A DNA stretch of 64,000 bases from Rhododendron vialii (GCF_030253575.1 NC_080567.1:36113501-36177500), one strand, 5' to 3'. Shown: positions 20,245 through 32,509, counted from the stretch's first letter. Made by a program: numbers and translations. The notes: generated by a model from the sequence alone, not told the origin.

Positions 20245-20598
20245 TTAGAATTGCTTGCAGCTGATACGGTTGGAGTCACCTTTGCTTGGGGCCGCTGCGC
20301 GGTGATGATGTTTGATTTATGTTGCACCAAAAAAAAAAATTTGAGCTTGAATCAGAAATGAAGGTTCGACTTTTCCAAGTATTCAACTCAACACAAGACC
20401 AACAAATGAGTGAATGACAGTTACTTAAATGGGCCTTACTTGCAAAACCTGACATTTACCTAAATGGGCCTTACTAGCAGGACCGCCTTATGGTAGAAGC
20501 CCAGGAAGTCTAGGTTTTCGGCCTCAAAAAAATGCTTAAAATGGGGGCCCAAATTTTTAGCATTTTAGTCTTCTCTACACAAAATATATTTAGTCTAA

Positions 20599-20810
20599 GG
20601 CCCTGTTTTAGAAACATTCTTAAAAAATAAGTAACTTATTTCACATTTTCAAACTCAAACATAATGTAAATGAAAAGTAAATTTTCAAATTTTTTTGCGT
20701 CGTATAAAAGATCTCGATGAGATTTTTCAAATAAGATCTATATTGCCTATTTTGAGCTTGAAATTGTTTTCTTAAAAAATAAGGACTTTTTTCCGTTGCG
20801 GAACGGGACC
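20599..20810. mobile_element. PIF/Harbinger-like MITE, private to copy 2
   Basis: A 212-bp element flanked by TAA (20596-20598, 20811-20813). Ends GGCCCTGTTTTAGAAAC and, reversed, GGTCCCGTTCCGCAAC. Copy 1 has the empty site tagtctaagccttctc at about 12061-12076, a clean proof of insertion. Confidence 0.92.
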
Positions 20811-21118
20811 TAAGCCTTCTCTTGAAAAGTTGTGAGCTTTCTAATATTGGAAAGAGATTTTTATTTTCAGAATTAAAAGTCTTGAAAGATGTTTTGCCGA
20901 AAGATAAAAGAAAAGTGGGATAACTATATGTTTACATTTTGTAATGGTAAATCTTTTGTATTTTAATGAAGACTCTGTCAATCAACCCTTGTACGAAAAA
21001 TATAGGGAGGATTTCATTCAAGGAGTTCGCTTCAGGCCCGCGAAACTTATGGACTAACTCTGCTTAAAGTGATTGAAAAGAACAATCCAATCGACATAGC
21101 TGAAGAACACTATGTTCA

Positions 21119-21347
21119 CACACCCAGGGGTTGCTCTAGTGGTAAGGACGAATGATTGATTTTGGGAGAACTCCCATTGGTCAGGGGTTCGATTCCCCAC
21201 CAGGTGAGTACCCTAATAGCTAGTAAGTGGGGGGCCGTGACTGGTGTGACCGCGCTAGTTCCTCCTGAGGTTTGGGTTGTACAGTCGGGTCCAATTGTGA
21301 CTCAGCTGTAGGACTGTTCCTCGGTTCTAAAATAAATAAATAAAAAC
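21119..21347 (+). mobile_element. tRNA-derived SINE (Au-like), copy 2
   Basis: Counterpart of the SINE at 12373-12591, with box A ctctagtggtaagg and a perfect-looking box B ggttcgattcccc. The tail is aaataaataaataaaa, followed by the duplicated flank acactatgttca. Confidence 0.85.
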
Positions 21348-21713
21348 ACACTATGTTCATCTCAAGTGTTTCTACGAACACATATGTGTTTTCTTTTTCT
21401 TTTTTATTATCAGCAACACATATATGTTGCTCAAAGGCTACAACTACTTTTCATCAATTAAGCAACCAATCTCAATTAATCTTGTCCAAGGTTGGCCAAC
21501 TTTAGCCGTGCTACCCAAGCAACATCTATCCAGCTCCTAAATTCTTAACCCCATCAATCACTTTGTAATGTTCGTTGGGTAGTGAGTTCATTATTACCAG
21601 AAATCCCGTTGATCTATCACTGATCACGACAAGATTGATTTATGTTGGTTTCGAAAGATTGTTTCCAACGCAATACTCTCAATTTATTGAAGTAGTTATT
21701 ACTACCACGTTTG

Positions 21714-21893
21714 CACATATACACGAAAAAAGAGGTGCTCGGATCAAGTACCCTACACACCTCGGATGCCATTCATTCTCGCGTGGGCCCACTCGGTTTT
21801 ATTTTTTAAAATTTTTGGACGGCTCGGATCGGCCGTCCGGTGACCGTCGGTGCATTTTCCCTACGGTACCGTCGGTACCAATAGCAGCACTCA
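21714..21893. mobile_element. Mutator-like MITE fragment, private to copy 2
   Basis: Contains tatacacgaaaaaag, gacggctcggatcggccgtc and the end ggtaccaatagcagcactc, related to 13801-14084, but only one terminus is recognisable. It replaces about 50 bp that copy 1 retains. Confidence 0.65.
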
Positions 21894-21938
21894 GATCAAC
21901 ACACATCGAAAACAATGCAGCTATAGTACTATATATCC

Positions 21939-21942
<4 letters not shown>

Positions 21943-21986
<44 letters not shown>
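21943..21986. repeat. (GA)n microsatellite
   Basis: About 22 GA units; the matching tract in copy 1 (13085-13105) is much shorter. Confidence 0.95.
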
Positions 21987-21988
<2 letters not shown>

Positions 21989-22467
21989 TTAATTTTCTTT
22001 GTTTTGGTAATGCGACTTTCTGGGTGAGATTTGGTGGCAAATTTGGCGCATGGAAAGAAGGAAAATTAAAGTGATTCCTGGGGAGTTAGTGTTTGGATAG
22101 ATTCATTTTGTCTCGGACAGTGTTTATAATCACTTTATAGATCTGAGAGTGCAGAATATATGTAAGTTATTAACAACTTGCTGATTATGGGGTCAATGCC
22201 ATCTAGCTACTCCATTAATTAATATTGGAAAATGAATGTGCATGTAAGCTTTGGTGATTGATTCTTTCCTGTTGATCGAAAAATGGGAAAGATGCTGAAA
22301 AGGAGTACTGCTTTTCTTCTTCTTCTTCTTCTTTTGAAAAGGTAATTACCAGGTTTAGTTCTTGAAAGTTCAAACTCTCTCCAGAACGATGTTCCAATGG
22401 GCTAACCTTTTAGCCCAAGAGTTTGATTCAGTCCCAATGGGACTTTGAGCCATGCACTTTGAGTCAT

Positions 22468-22717
22468 GCCTTGTTCGGATGGCTGCTTGGGAAAAAATTT
22501 CCAAACTCCAAAAACAATTATTACCTCTACTTCCGATCATTACTCATATTTCTCTCTCTACTTATTACCTCTATCTTCAGTCATTATTCTTATTTCTCTA
22601 TCTATCTATCTATCTCTACTCATTATCTCTATCTCCAATTATTACCCTAATTTCTCTCTCCACTCATTATCCAAAAATCAAATCCAATTTTTTTTTAAAA
22701 ATCCATCCAAACAAGGC
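22468..22717. mobile_element. MITE with CCTTGTT...AACAAGG ends, private to copy 2
   Basis: About 250 bp absent from copy 1 at tcatgcgcctacaaaaatgg. Ends ccttgttcggatgg and ccatccaaacaagg are inverted repeats. The interior is made of cattac/ctctatct repeats. The target duplication is unclear (possibly 2-3 bp), so the superfamily is unassigned. Confidence 0.7.
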
Positions 22718-23677
22718 ATTGTTACAAAAATGGAAGCTTAGGTATGGTACCCGGCCTATCATCTCCGTCAGAGAATATTGTCCCATCACACCGCATCACT
22801 ATCTCTAGAGGATCAAACTATACAATCTACACCTATTTCGGAGCTGAAGCTAAGTTTCTCTTCGGCCAGATGCATGTGGGTTGTGTTCACTATCTGAAAG
22901 ATATACTCCTAACAAAGTGAAATCATAAGCTGATAAAAAAAAAAACAAAATGAAATTATACAATAATTCGGGAGTATATACCGTCACATGGTACTTCGGT
23001 CCACTTTATAATCACACATTTTTGTGGGGTTTATCACTAAGTGTATGAACCATATATAAGCGTGTGGTTGAAAAATGGTCTAGACTATCTGAGCAAAAAA
23101 AAAATTATCCGAAGTATAATGTAACGGTGCTCCCGGACCGTTGAATGATTACTCCCTACCAAAATGATTTGCCTATGCGTAAAGCCGGACGTTGGTGGTT
23201 TGAGGGCGACAGTAATTGGGATACACATGGTGATCACGTGTTCATGGGAGAATTGGGCGCCTTCACACAAGGGTTTGTATTTTTTTTTCAAACGAAAGTA
23301 ATTTTAAACTTAAATATAATAAAAATAAAAAACATGTTTTCAATTTTTTTATACCGTTTAAAAGATCTTAATGAGATCTATCAAACAAAATTCATATTGG
23401 TAGAAAAATTATTCGCGTAAGTACATAATTTTTGAATTTGAAATTGCCTTCTTTTTCAAAAAGTACTTTTTTCACAAAAGTGGAACACCACTTAATACTG
23501 GGAGAAATCAATACTGTTTTTGGATGAGTTTTTGTGAATTTTTTTATGAGAGTAATGATTAAAAGTAAGTTTAATGAGTGAAAAGAGATAAAGAGATAAA
23601 TGAGAATAATGATTGGAGATAGGGGTAATGAGTGGAGAGTAATGATTGAAAGTAAGGATAATGAGTATTTTTTGAGT

Positions 23678-24617
23678 GGAGGGATGGGGCTGCCGTCTCT
23701 TTTGCCTCCACACACCCACCCCCCGCCGTAGATCCCAGTTCTGCTTTCCCTCTCCTTTTCCAGCTTCGTTGTCTTTAGCCCCGACGACGTAGCTCAGCTC
23801 TGATGGCTTGTGTGTCATGGTGTTTTTCCGAAGCGAGCTCGGATCTGGTTCATGGGGTTTCGGAGGCAGCTGGGCTCTCTTGGTTCCAGTTGGCAGGTAA
23901 TAATTAGGATTTGTGGAGGATTAGGAAGTTGTTAGTTTATTTTTTTGGGTCGATTTTGTGCCTTTTCTTCTCCAGCGAGGTCGTCCTCCGTCCGGATTTT
24001 TGTCCCGGTCTAGTATCCCCAGATCCGGTGGGTGCTGGTGGTGGGTAATAATTTTTCTGTGTGTGATGGCTGCTAGATCTCGCTTTTTGGTAGTGGTGTT
24101 GTGGTGTGGTCGGCTGGTGTCAGTGTATGCTGTCTGGTTTCAACTGCCTCTGGTGCTGCAGCCGTTGAATGAGTTTTGGTGGTTGGTTTCTGTCGTCCAG
24201 TCTGGATTCCAGATCCCGGCTTGTGTGCTTACAAGGAGGTTTGGCTTGTTGTGGGTTGTCTGGTCTTCAATCGCACCCGGAGATTCGAAGTGCCAGCAGA
24301 ATCTCGCTCTGGAGCTTCCCTTTGCGGTTGTGAGGGATTGTCCCTTTTCGCTGTAAAAGCCAGCATTAACATTTAAAGGACCGTTCTAATGGTTTGAGCT
24401 CTGGGTTGCTCATCAACCGTTGCTAGGATGGACCCTACGCCGCATCGTGTTGGTCTGCTTTTGCAATAATGCGTCTTTGAGCTTGTATGCCCTTTTGTGG
24501 TTTGCTCGTTTCCTAGCTTTCAGTAGATTTAGCTCTTATCGACTATTATGATTATTTCATGTAAGTGCCGTTAGACTTCTTGAAATGAAATTTGCTGTTG
24601 ATAAAAAAAAAAAAAAA
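23678..24617 (+). mobile_element. 940-bp poly-A retroelement insertion, LINE-derived
   Basis: Flanked by a 13-bp duplication gtattttttgagt (23665-23677, 24618-24630) and ending in a 15-nt A run. Copy 1 shows the empty site near 15042. The 5' part is GC-richer and the 3' part (tttcagtagatttagctc ... gaaatttgctgttgat) resembles a LINE 3' UTR. No reverse transcriptase remains and short open frames inside do not resemble a known protein. Most likely an internally deleted LINE or a long SINE; a processed host transcript is possible. Confidence 0.85.
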
Positions 24618-24896
24618 GTATTTTTTGAGTTGAAATTTTTTTTTTTCAAAAAGAGAAATGAACAAGGCATGACCATGAGTCTAGAACCCTTTGATGTCCC
24701 AATGGGCTAACCATATTGTTTGGTTCGATTAATCTTGGGAGTATAATCTCATCGTCTACTAGAGGGAGTCTCGTTAAAATTGGGACAAAGTTCTATATCG
24801 ACTGACCCCATAAGAGTTGATAGTGCCTCTGAGATTTCGAACTTAAGACCTTAAAGTATATCTAGTGCACTCCCTATAAATGCCTCCTAAAATGTA

Positions 24897-25132
24897 CTCC
24901 CTCTGTCCCAATTTAGTTGTCACTTTTGAGAGTTTGTGTCACTTTTCAATTGATTATATCTTGTAATTTATAATGTTTTAAGTGATTTTGAAAACATTGT
25001 ATTATAGAACAAGTCGAGATTTATCAAACAAGATTCATATTGGATATAAAATTCATTACCAATTTAAAGATATAACAAGTTTTTTTATCCAGTTAGAATA
25101 GAACTGAGACAAGTAAATTGGAACGGAGGAAG
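24897..25132. mobile_element. Stowaway MITE, private to copy 2
   Basis: A 236-bp element with TA duplications (24895-24896, 25133-25134). Ends CTCCCTCTGTCCCAATTTA and, reversed, CTTCCTCCGTTCCAATTTA. The empty site aaaatgtatctaag is at about 15338-15350 in copy 1. Confidence 0.93.
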
Positions 25133-25704
25133 TATCTAAGATGGAAGCATATTTTCAAGTCGAATCCACTTTCATGGAATGATTCAGTATTCTTGCGCAT
25201 AGCCAAGTGGTACAACCCTCGACACCACATGTTAATGTGGGGTTTATACCACCCAATCCCACTAATCGATTTTGTATCTGAAACTACAAAATACGTGAAA
25301 AGCAGGAGTATATAATAGAAGAGAACAATAGCTCAAAAGCAATGGAATATTTTACGTAGTCGACGATATAACTGGATTATCCATACGGGACCTCACACCC
25401 GACTTTCCTTGATATATAAATATCGACTAAACCTCCCTCTCAACCTGGGCCTTCTTTGTATATCCAAGGGGACTATTTGGCCGAGTTCACTCATTTATGC
25501 ACACAAAAATTCCATGATATTCAATCACAATGTCATATTCAATGAATCGGGATTTTCAATACTAGTAATATTATGAGGAAGAATCTAAAAAAGAGTATAA
25601 AACCGAGATGATGAAAATCCATCTTTATCGGCCCTTATCTCACCTTTGAGTTTCTAACGTAAACTCCACAAATTGAACTTGGAAGCTGTTATCCAAGATA
25701 CTTA

Positions 25705-25953
25705 GATAGTGGCAGAGGAGTTTTGATGTGTGTGTTTGGTTTTGGGAGAAGAATGGGTAGTTCGGTGGCTCATTGTTTGGCGAAGAAGTGTGTTGGGGAC
25801 CAGAGTCTTCGCTTGGGAGGCTTATCCCTTCCCCCAACTTGGTTAGCTAGGTCCTTAGCAAGGGATGACTGCTTTTATTAGTTTGGATGTAATATTCATT
25901 TCTATCATCAATAAAAGATTCCTATAATTTTTTTTGAACGAAAAAAAAAAAAA
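25705..25953 (+). mobile_element. LINE 3' end, copy 2
   Basis: Counterpart of 16195-16425: the frame again reads RMGSSVAHCLAKKC and the 3' UTR ends in poly-A. Present in both copies, so older than the duplication. Confidence 0.72.
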
Positions 25954-26125
25954 TAGAACTAGGAAGCTGTGAAGAATAGCCTATCCAAAGCTATCCTTCC
26001 CGGTAGCGTTCCTGAGATCCATTGGTTAAGCAAGAACCTGGACCACACATATGAGCAGTGGCGGCTCCACCCTTTGTCAAGGATGGTCACTTGAATACCT
26101 TGAATTATCTTTTAGGTTTATCTTA

Positions 26126-26363
26126 GGCTCTGTTTGTTTCGATGTAAAATGTTTTCCATGTAAAATGTTTTACGTGAAAATGTTTTTTCCAAAATTATTT
26201 TTCTGTGTTTGGTTGTAGTCCAATTTTAGTGTTTTCAAATCTTTAACTCATTGAATTACTTGGCCTATTTTAGTTTAAAACGTTGGAAACAGGAGCAATT
26301 CTAGGAGAGACATGAAAGAAATTTTGCCCAACCTTGATTTGTTGGAGACAGAGTCTTGCTTTT

Positions 26364-26402
<39 letters not shown>

Positions 26403-26669
26403 ACTCTCCTTTGCATGTGTTCACGTGGAAGTGTTACCGTTGGATTGAGACAAAATTCTTCCAACTAATCCGACTGAGGTGATCGTGGAGTGGAGTCGGC
26501 TATGTGTTGGAAAACAACTTATGGACTTTTGGATGGTAAATCATTTTACGCCCAAAGAGGTAAAAGATTTTCCCAAAAAAATTATTTTCATGGCTTTTCA
26601 ACAACCAAACGCCGGAAATCATGTAAAATATTTTTGGCAAAAATATTTTACGGGCAAACAAACGGAGCC
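26126..26669. mobile_element. PIF/Harbinger-like element with internal (GA)n
   Basis: A 544-bp element flanked by TTA (26123-26125, 26670-26672). Ends GGCTCTGTTTGTTTCG and, reversed, GGCTCCGTTTGTTTGCCCG. Subterminal repeats of gtaaaatgtttt face each other. A (GA)n tract of about 35 bp (26366-26400) lies inside. Fragments of the same family occur in intron 2 of both SCPL genes (about 35.9 and 40.78 kb). Confidence 0.8.
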
Positions 26670-26672
26670 TTA

Positions 26673-29297
26673 TAGTTTAGTTCTTCTTGAACACCCAATT
26701 AAAAAATACCTGAACACCCTACCCAAAATATTTGAACATCCAACCCAAAAATTAGCCAATAAATCAATCCAAGGCATACAACCCAAGTAATAGATAAGTT
26801 TTCATGTATATAGAGTTGCAATTTCTAGAGGCAATAGAGAATTCTAAACACCATTGTCAGAATTTCTGAAGTCACCACTGCATGAATGGACTCTACATAC
26901 TTAAGAGTGGACTCTGTACGTTTATGTGGTCCAAATTCGTTCTCAACCACGCTTAATGGCCATTGAATAATTTCTCGTAATTCAAGCCCATCCAAGACTT
27001 TGTACATTTATGTGGTCCAAAGTCTTTTAGACTAGTCATTTGCCACACCTCTTATACTATCACGAAAGTCTATTACTTTCCTAACCAAGAAAAAGACAGT
27101 CATTAAACTTCTATTTTTAAGCCCAAAAAAAGGAAAAATGAGGGTCAATTAATGACGATAATTAATATTCGTCAATAATATTTTAAGCATCAATAAATAT
27201 TTTATGTATGTTCTTGACGGGTATTAATTATCAAAACACGTCTTAAACCATTATTTTTGCCTAAAAAAAAGATTATAAAAAGTATAAACAGAAAACACGA
27301 AACTCAAGGCCCCATATGGGCCATATCCATCTGTCACCACTCATTCTTGTTCCCTATGTTGGACTTTAGTGCTAAAAGGTACCTTAAATTGATCAAAGCA
27401 CGTCCATTCTGGAAAAGAGAAAAAAGGAAAAAAAATGTGAGCAATTCTAATAGATATCCAATCAAAATATTTTTTTTACAAAGTTAATATTTTTACTCGA
27501 CAAGCTTTATAACATAAACGAGTCGGGTCATCGAAATAAAACCCTAAATAGGGTCAGTAATTGCCGGGCTGGACCCCTTGTGATCCTCCCCCTAATTGGA
27601 GACAAGCCATCTACAATTTAGAGCATCAAAATAAGATATTTTATTCGAAACTAGTTACTATAGGGTTGCATGATTCATATCAACTCCAACCCTTTAAGTC
27701 CGGTTCTTCAAAATTGTTACCTATTTTTGATGAAACCTCTAATAATTCTCTCATCCCTTCAAATTTTAAATTCCTATTATTTCCATTTTAATCAATATTG
27801 ATCTATTTTTAAAGGTATGGTGAATATCAACTAATCAAAACAAAAACAAATGTATGAATTAGAAGTTTTATGCATATATTTATTGAATAAATCTCTATTC
27901 TTCCTATTTGGAGGGTAAGTTATGAGCCATTATTGTTTTTACATTAATTTGATTTATTAAGAATAATATCATTATATACATACCAATTGCATATTAACCA
28001 TTTTACTTGATTAATTTATAACCTTAATGATAAACGGGCTACAAATGGAAGCAAGCAAACACATTCACACACATTTCAGTGCCTAAAAAACTGCTCCACT
28101 AAGCAAACACATTCACACTTGTACATTTCAGTGCCTAAAAAACTACCCCACTAGCAACTCTGAGAAACCAAAGATCCAACCAAAAGAGGAAAAATCCATC
28201 AAAACAAAGAGAAAATGACAGTGAGAGAATAATTGAGGTAGTGGATTCCATATTGCTCCCCTTCTTCTCATTTCGTTTGTCGGTTTTCAAATTTATCTGT
28301 AGACATATAAAATTTCCAGCCAATCACAAGTTGCCACGTGTTGCGCGACCTAATAAAATTGATTTCGATCAGCATCTTTCCCGTCTTTTTCGCAGACGCG
28401 AAATTTGTGTTCAACACTATCTATTTTTGTCAAATGAAAAAAAGGGTATTTTCGTAAATAGTTTTCATAATAAAACGAACATAAGAGGAAGGAGGGAGTA
28501 AAAAGGCATGGTTGGTGGAAAACTTTAGGATGCTAGACCTTTTTCTAAAGTAGCAAAGAAAAGAAAATTCAAACATGTCCCTAGTATTCTTCTAGCATAG
28601 GTGTAATTAAATCCTCGTCCTCATCCAAGTCTTAAAGTCGTTTGTGACCCACGCAAATCATATCGTATTATTACAACAAAAGTTCGGTCGTTAAACGAAC
28701 AACTTTTATGTGCAAAACAAATATTAGGAAAGGTAAAAAGCAAAATACACCAGAAGGTGAAGCCATTCATTACGCGGATAAATTTACGATGCTTTGATGT
28801 TCCTCCTCCTTTTGTTGCTAAGTTCATTAATTCGGACTCTTTAGGGCTAAATTTTCAGCCTTAGTAAGTTCCATTTTACCCTCCAAAAAAAATGAGAAAA
28901 AAGGAAAAAAGAAGTCACTTGCTTCCTATGCTGGACTGTTTAGCCTTCAAATTCTGCAACAGGGCATCCTTGAAAAATGAAAAAAAAAAAATCTCAAATA
29001 GGGCACCCATTGGGGATGGAAAATAAATAAATTGAAGGGCTTAAATTTCTCCCAAAAATATATATTTTTTTTAAATTACTCCACTATTTGTCCCCTACTA
29101 GTAATTTTCGTTTCTTTACAAAACCCCATCTTCTCTTTCTCCGAGGTTCCAAACGCGTCCTGAAAAATTAAACTAATCGAACGGTAAGGTGCTGTTCCAA
29201 ACGACGTGGTTTTCAAATCTCTCGTCTTCTTCGACTTTCCCAATATTTTTGCATTCATCAGATCCTACCGTACTAGATTCCGGAGAGAGAGACGGAG

Positions 29298-29336
<39 letters not shown>

Positions 29337-29663
29337 GTGAATCTGAAGGAAGTAAACAGCGTGCAACGGTCGACCCGTCTCACAATCATAATCATCAATA
29401 ATCATCACATACTGCTTATCTTTTTTCACGGGGAAAAGCTTCTTAACAATCCCCACGCTCCGTGTATTTTGCTCATCTTTCCACCCATTTGTCTCTTTTC
29501 TTTCCATAATAATACTCCTCCTAATAAACAAACACGTAGGTTAAGGGGAAAGAAATCTGATCAATAAAGCGGTCAAAAAAAAAAAAGAAAACGGGAAAGA
29601 TGGGTCTTCGAATCTGAGCTCCCCAAATGCTCTCTCTTTCTCTCCCTTTTTGAAGCAAACCAT
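26673..29663. other. AT-rich intergenic region upstream of sulfotransferase gene
   Basis: About 3 kb with no convincing gene. It contains a roughly 55-bp repeat present twice (gcaaacacattcacac... cctaaaaaact, 28045-28155) and homopolymer runs. The last few hundred bases should hold the promoter and leader of the downstream gene, including a (GA)n tract at 29301-29334. Short open frames here have no recognisable domains. Confidence 0.6.
29301..29334. repeat. (GA)n microsatellite in promoter or 5' leader
   Basis: Uninterrupted GA repeat about 330 bp upstream of the sulfotransferase-like ATG. Confidence 0.95.
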
Positions 29664-32016
29664 ATGGCCGCCGATATCTGGCACTTCATCAAGGTATTTT
29701 TTGGATTAATTTCTTTCTTTGTCCCCATTTTGATCTTCATTAATATGCCATGCGCATTGTCAAATGTGAAGTATTTAGGCGACTTATTATTATTTTGATT
29801 TCCTTTTAGCTGTTACTTTTGACTGGTTTTTTTATATCGTGCGTGTGATTTCTGATCTGGGTTCAGAATATAATCGAGCAATTTTCGCCTAAGCTGTTCA
29901 ATATCAGCAAACCCATATTCTTTTTAGTTATTATGATTGCTTGCGTGTTTTCGTCCTTTGCTCTGGATTTGATTTCGCACGTTTCAGCAAATGAACACTT
30001 ATTTCTTGTCTGTAATTGTAATGTTCATTGTTTTCTCCGCATTTTGTAGCTTTATTGCAGTTTCGATAGCTCAATTACGTCGGATTATCGATTGAAGTCC
30101 GTTGACAATTTCATGAATTTTTTTAGGTTATTTGTTATTGTTGCAATTGCTCTCTTGCCTCTTTCCTAACATTAGAGAAGCATCTGTGCAGGCTTTCCTT
30201 TTGTCTCAATTAGTAGGAGTTTTTCTTGGTAAATAGAAAGTACCCCCTTACCATTTTTTGACGCTGTTGTGATGATTACACGAAAACCTGCACATGCCTT
30301 CTTATTTGGGATGATATATCTTGATTACCCGGAAGCCTGCAATATTTCAGTTTATCGGATTCTTTTAAATTTTCAGGATATACTAACCATAAAGGCGCCA
30401 ACGAAATCACCATTGGCGTTGAGAATGATTGTCTTGACATTCTCAATGTTATGCGGTCTTTATATATGTTCAATCTGCCTAAAGCAAGTCAGTATCCGCA
30501 CAAATGGTGGACTCATTAATATCGAAGTGGTCCAAAGGCCGTGTGAGCCGCCTAAAATAGAGGCATGGGAAAGAGCTTATGTGCACTATCCACAACCCAA
30601 AACTTTCAGCAGGTAAGCGTAAGACATTACATGTTGTAGTTCCAGGTTTCATATTGGATGTACTGTACTGATATATGATGATGTGTATAATCATAATTAG
30701 GGCTGAGTGTAGATGCAACCCAGTGAGATATTTTGCCATACTGTCTACGCAGAGATCAGGGAGTGGATGGTTTGAGACATTGCTAAATAGCCATTCAAAC
30801 ATAAGTTCCAATGGAGAAATTTTCTCAGTTAAAGTCAGGAGGAGTAATATCTCAACAATCGTTCAAACTCTGGATAATATCTACAATCTGGACTGGTTGA
30901 CTAGTGCTTCCAAGAATGAATGTACAGCTGCTGTTGGCTTAAAGTGGATGCTTAATCAGGTGAGAGATGTGTTAAAAGTAGTTCATCAGTTTTCTTGTTT
31001 GGCAAAACATGTCATGACTCTTAAGATTAGCGGTTGCTAATATCATATCTTAATAGGATTCATATAGCGGACCCCAATTGATTGGAACACAAGGCTCAGT
31101 TTGGTTTGGTTACTCTTTCTTCAGTTGTTCAACAATTCTTGGCAAGAGGCAAGACAAGCACTGAATTGATAATTGTTTAATAATGTTTACAATTATGCCA
31201 TTTTACCCTGGCAGAGACATACTAGACTAAAGTATCATAGTTGTTTTAACTTTTTCCCCCTTGAACTCAACTTTGGATTTGCTGATTGAATTATCTCAAC
31301 AATTGATTAGTCCAGTCAATGTGCAGTAATATTTGAGCCATCATTCTAGCGATCATTTAATGCCTCTAGGCTCTAGTCAAAACATCTGGATTGGTTGACA
31401 GAGGATTTAGAGGTCTTTACCACACCTTCTTGCACATTGGAGTCTCCACATTGTATCCAAAGATAAGTTTAGCTCAATCAAGGTGAACTGCCCCATCGAC
31501 TTAATTTTGCTTCTGGTGTGTTGGTGTTTATGACCCTTCTTTTGGATCATATCTACCCAGTTACTGCCCAAGTATGAGGTCCGTGGTTCAGTGGTTGGCT
31601 GTGATGTTTAGCTTAAGTGTGTTTGGCAACCTATGAAATCTTGCTTTTTGGCAATACACCAGACTATTATTTAGCAAACAACGAAACAGAAGATTGCAAT
31701 TACACAGCATGGCAGACTAGCCCATTAGCTACCTATGCTGGTATTCAGTCCATATTACTTACTTCCTTAGCACCAGGCATGTTTTTTGGGATGTAACCAC
31801 AGTAGATTAACCTTACTTTTATAATTTTGAATGCAGGGTTTAATGCAGCATCATGAAGAAATCGCAGAATATTTCAACACAAAGGGCGTTTCTGCCATTT
31901 TTCTCTTTAGAAGAAATCTTCTGCGCAGAATGATTTCAATACTTGCGAACTCTTATGATCAAAATGCTAAGCCACTGAATGGAACACATAAATCTCATGT
32001 GCATTCACCCCATGAG

Positions 32017-32072
<56 letters not shown>

Positions 32073-32509
32073 ATCATGACCTAGTGAATGTATTGCAGGC
32101 AGAAATACTTGCAAGATACAAACCTATGATCAATACAACGTTGATTATCCCAAATCTGAGACAAGTAGAAGAGATGACTGCCAAAGCTTTACAATACTTC
32201 AACAGCACTCGACACATTATCCTTTACTATGAGGACATCATAAAAAATCGCACGGTAAGACATTTAAAAAACAACAAACCTGATCTTTGTTTTTCATCCA
32301 CAGAGAATGTCACCGTTGTTCCATTTATGTTGCAGAAACTGCTAGACGTCCTAGACTTACTAAGGGTTCCTCAGATGGATCTAAAGAGTCGACAAGTGAA
32401 GATACACAAAGGTTCCTTGTCTCAACAGGTGGAGAACTGGGATGATATTCAGAATACACTAAAGGGAACACCGTATGAAAGCTTCCTCCATTCGGATTAC
32501 AAGATGTAG
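29664..32509 (+). CDS. Membrane-anchored sulfotransferase-like protein
   Basis: Six exons: 29664-29693, 30377-30612, 30701-30959, 31837-32016, 32099-32254, 32336-32509; 344 residues. The protein starts MAADIWHFIK, has a hydrophobic segment at about 24-46 (LRMIVLTFSMLCGLYIC), then a lumenal domain. This is type II topology, typical of Golgi transferases. TQRSGSGWFETLLNSH matches the 5'-phosphosulfate-binding loop and FLFRRNLLRRMIS the 3'-phosphate-binding region of PAPS-dependent sulfotransferases. Length and motifs match the conserved plant family of At2g15730/At4g34420 type (from memory), whose substrate is not established. All junctions are GT-AG. Intron 4 is only 82 nt and mostly a CT repeat. 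Confidence 0.9.
32019..32069. repeat. (CT)n microsatellite filling intron 4
   Basis: About 25 CT units beginning two bases after the intron 4 donor of the sulfotransferase-like gene and taking up 51 of the 82 intron bases. Confidence 0.95.

Larger units (their letters stand above)
18737..20350 (+). mobile_element. Nested insertion block with LINE RNase H remnant
   Basis: Copy 1 runs straight from cagtcacatca to gaaatgaagg; copy 2 has about 1.6 kb here. From about 19320 the frame shows IEIESNSETVINMIRQG and CTLRELGNRVADALA, the RNase H domain of a plant LINE. After nested MITEs it resumes and ends in a poly-A run near 20330. The first part contains a direct repeat ataaatgacaagtgt/ataaataacaagtgt (about 18741 and 18958) suggesting another insertion. 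The LINE reading frame is interrupted. Confidence 0.7.
17145..26012 (+). repeat. Segmental duplication, copy 2
   Basis: Direct copy of 10176-16475, about 2.6 kb longer because of private insertions: a nested block at about 18.74-20.35 kb, PIF MITE 20599-20810, an element fragment at 21714-21893, MITE 22468-22717, LINE-derived insert 23678-24617 and Stowaway 24897-25132. The CXE portions are highly similar by eye. It ends at agctatccttcccgg. Confidence 0.9.

Noticed and set aside
12380-21200. tRNA genes suggested by A and B box motifs
   Set aside because: The boxes belong to SINEs with poly-A tails and target duplications. No cloverleaf with matching acceptor stem is visible.
23958-24356. 132-residue open frame as a gene
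   Set aside because: It lies wholly inside the 940-bp retrotransposed insert with a target duplication and empty site, and resembles no known protein.
10176-26012. Duplication as a large composite transposon
   Set aside because: The copies are direct, with no shared inverted ends or target duplication around the pair. Tandem duplication by unequal exchange is simpler.
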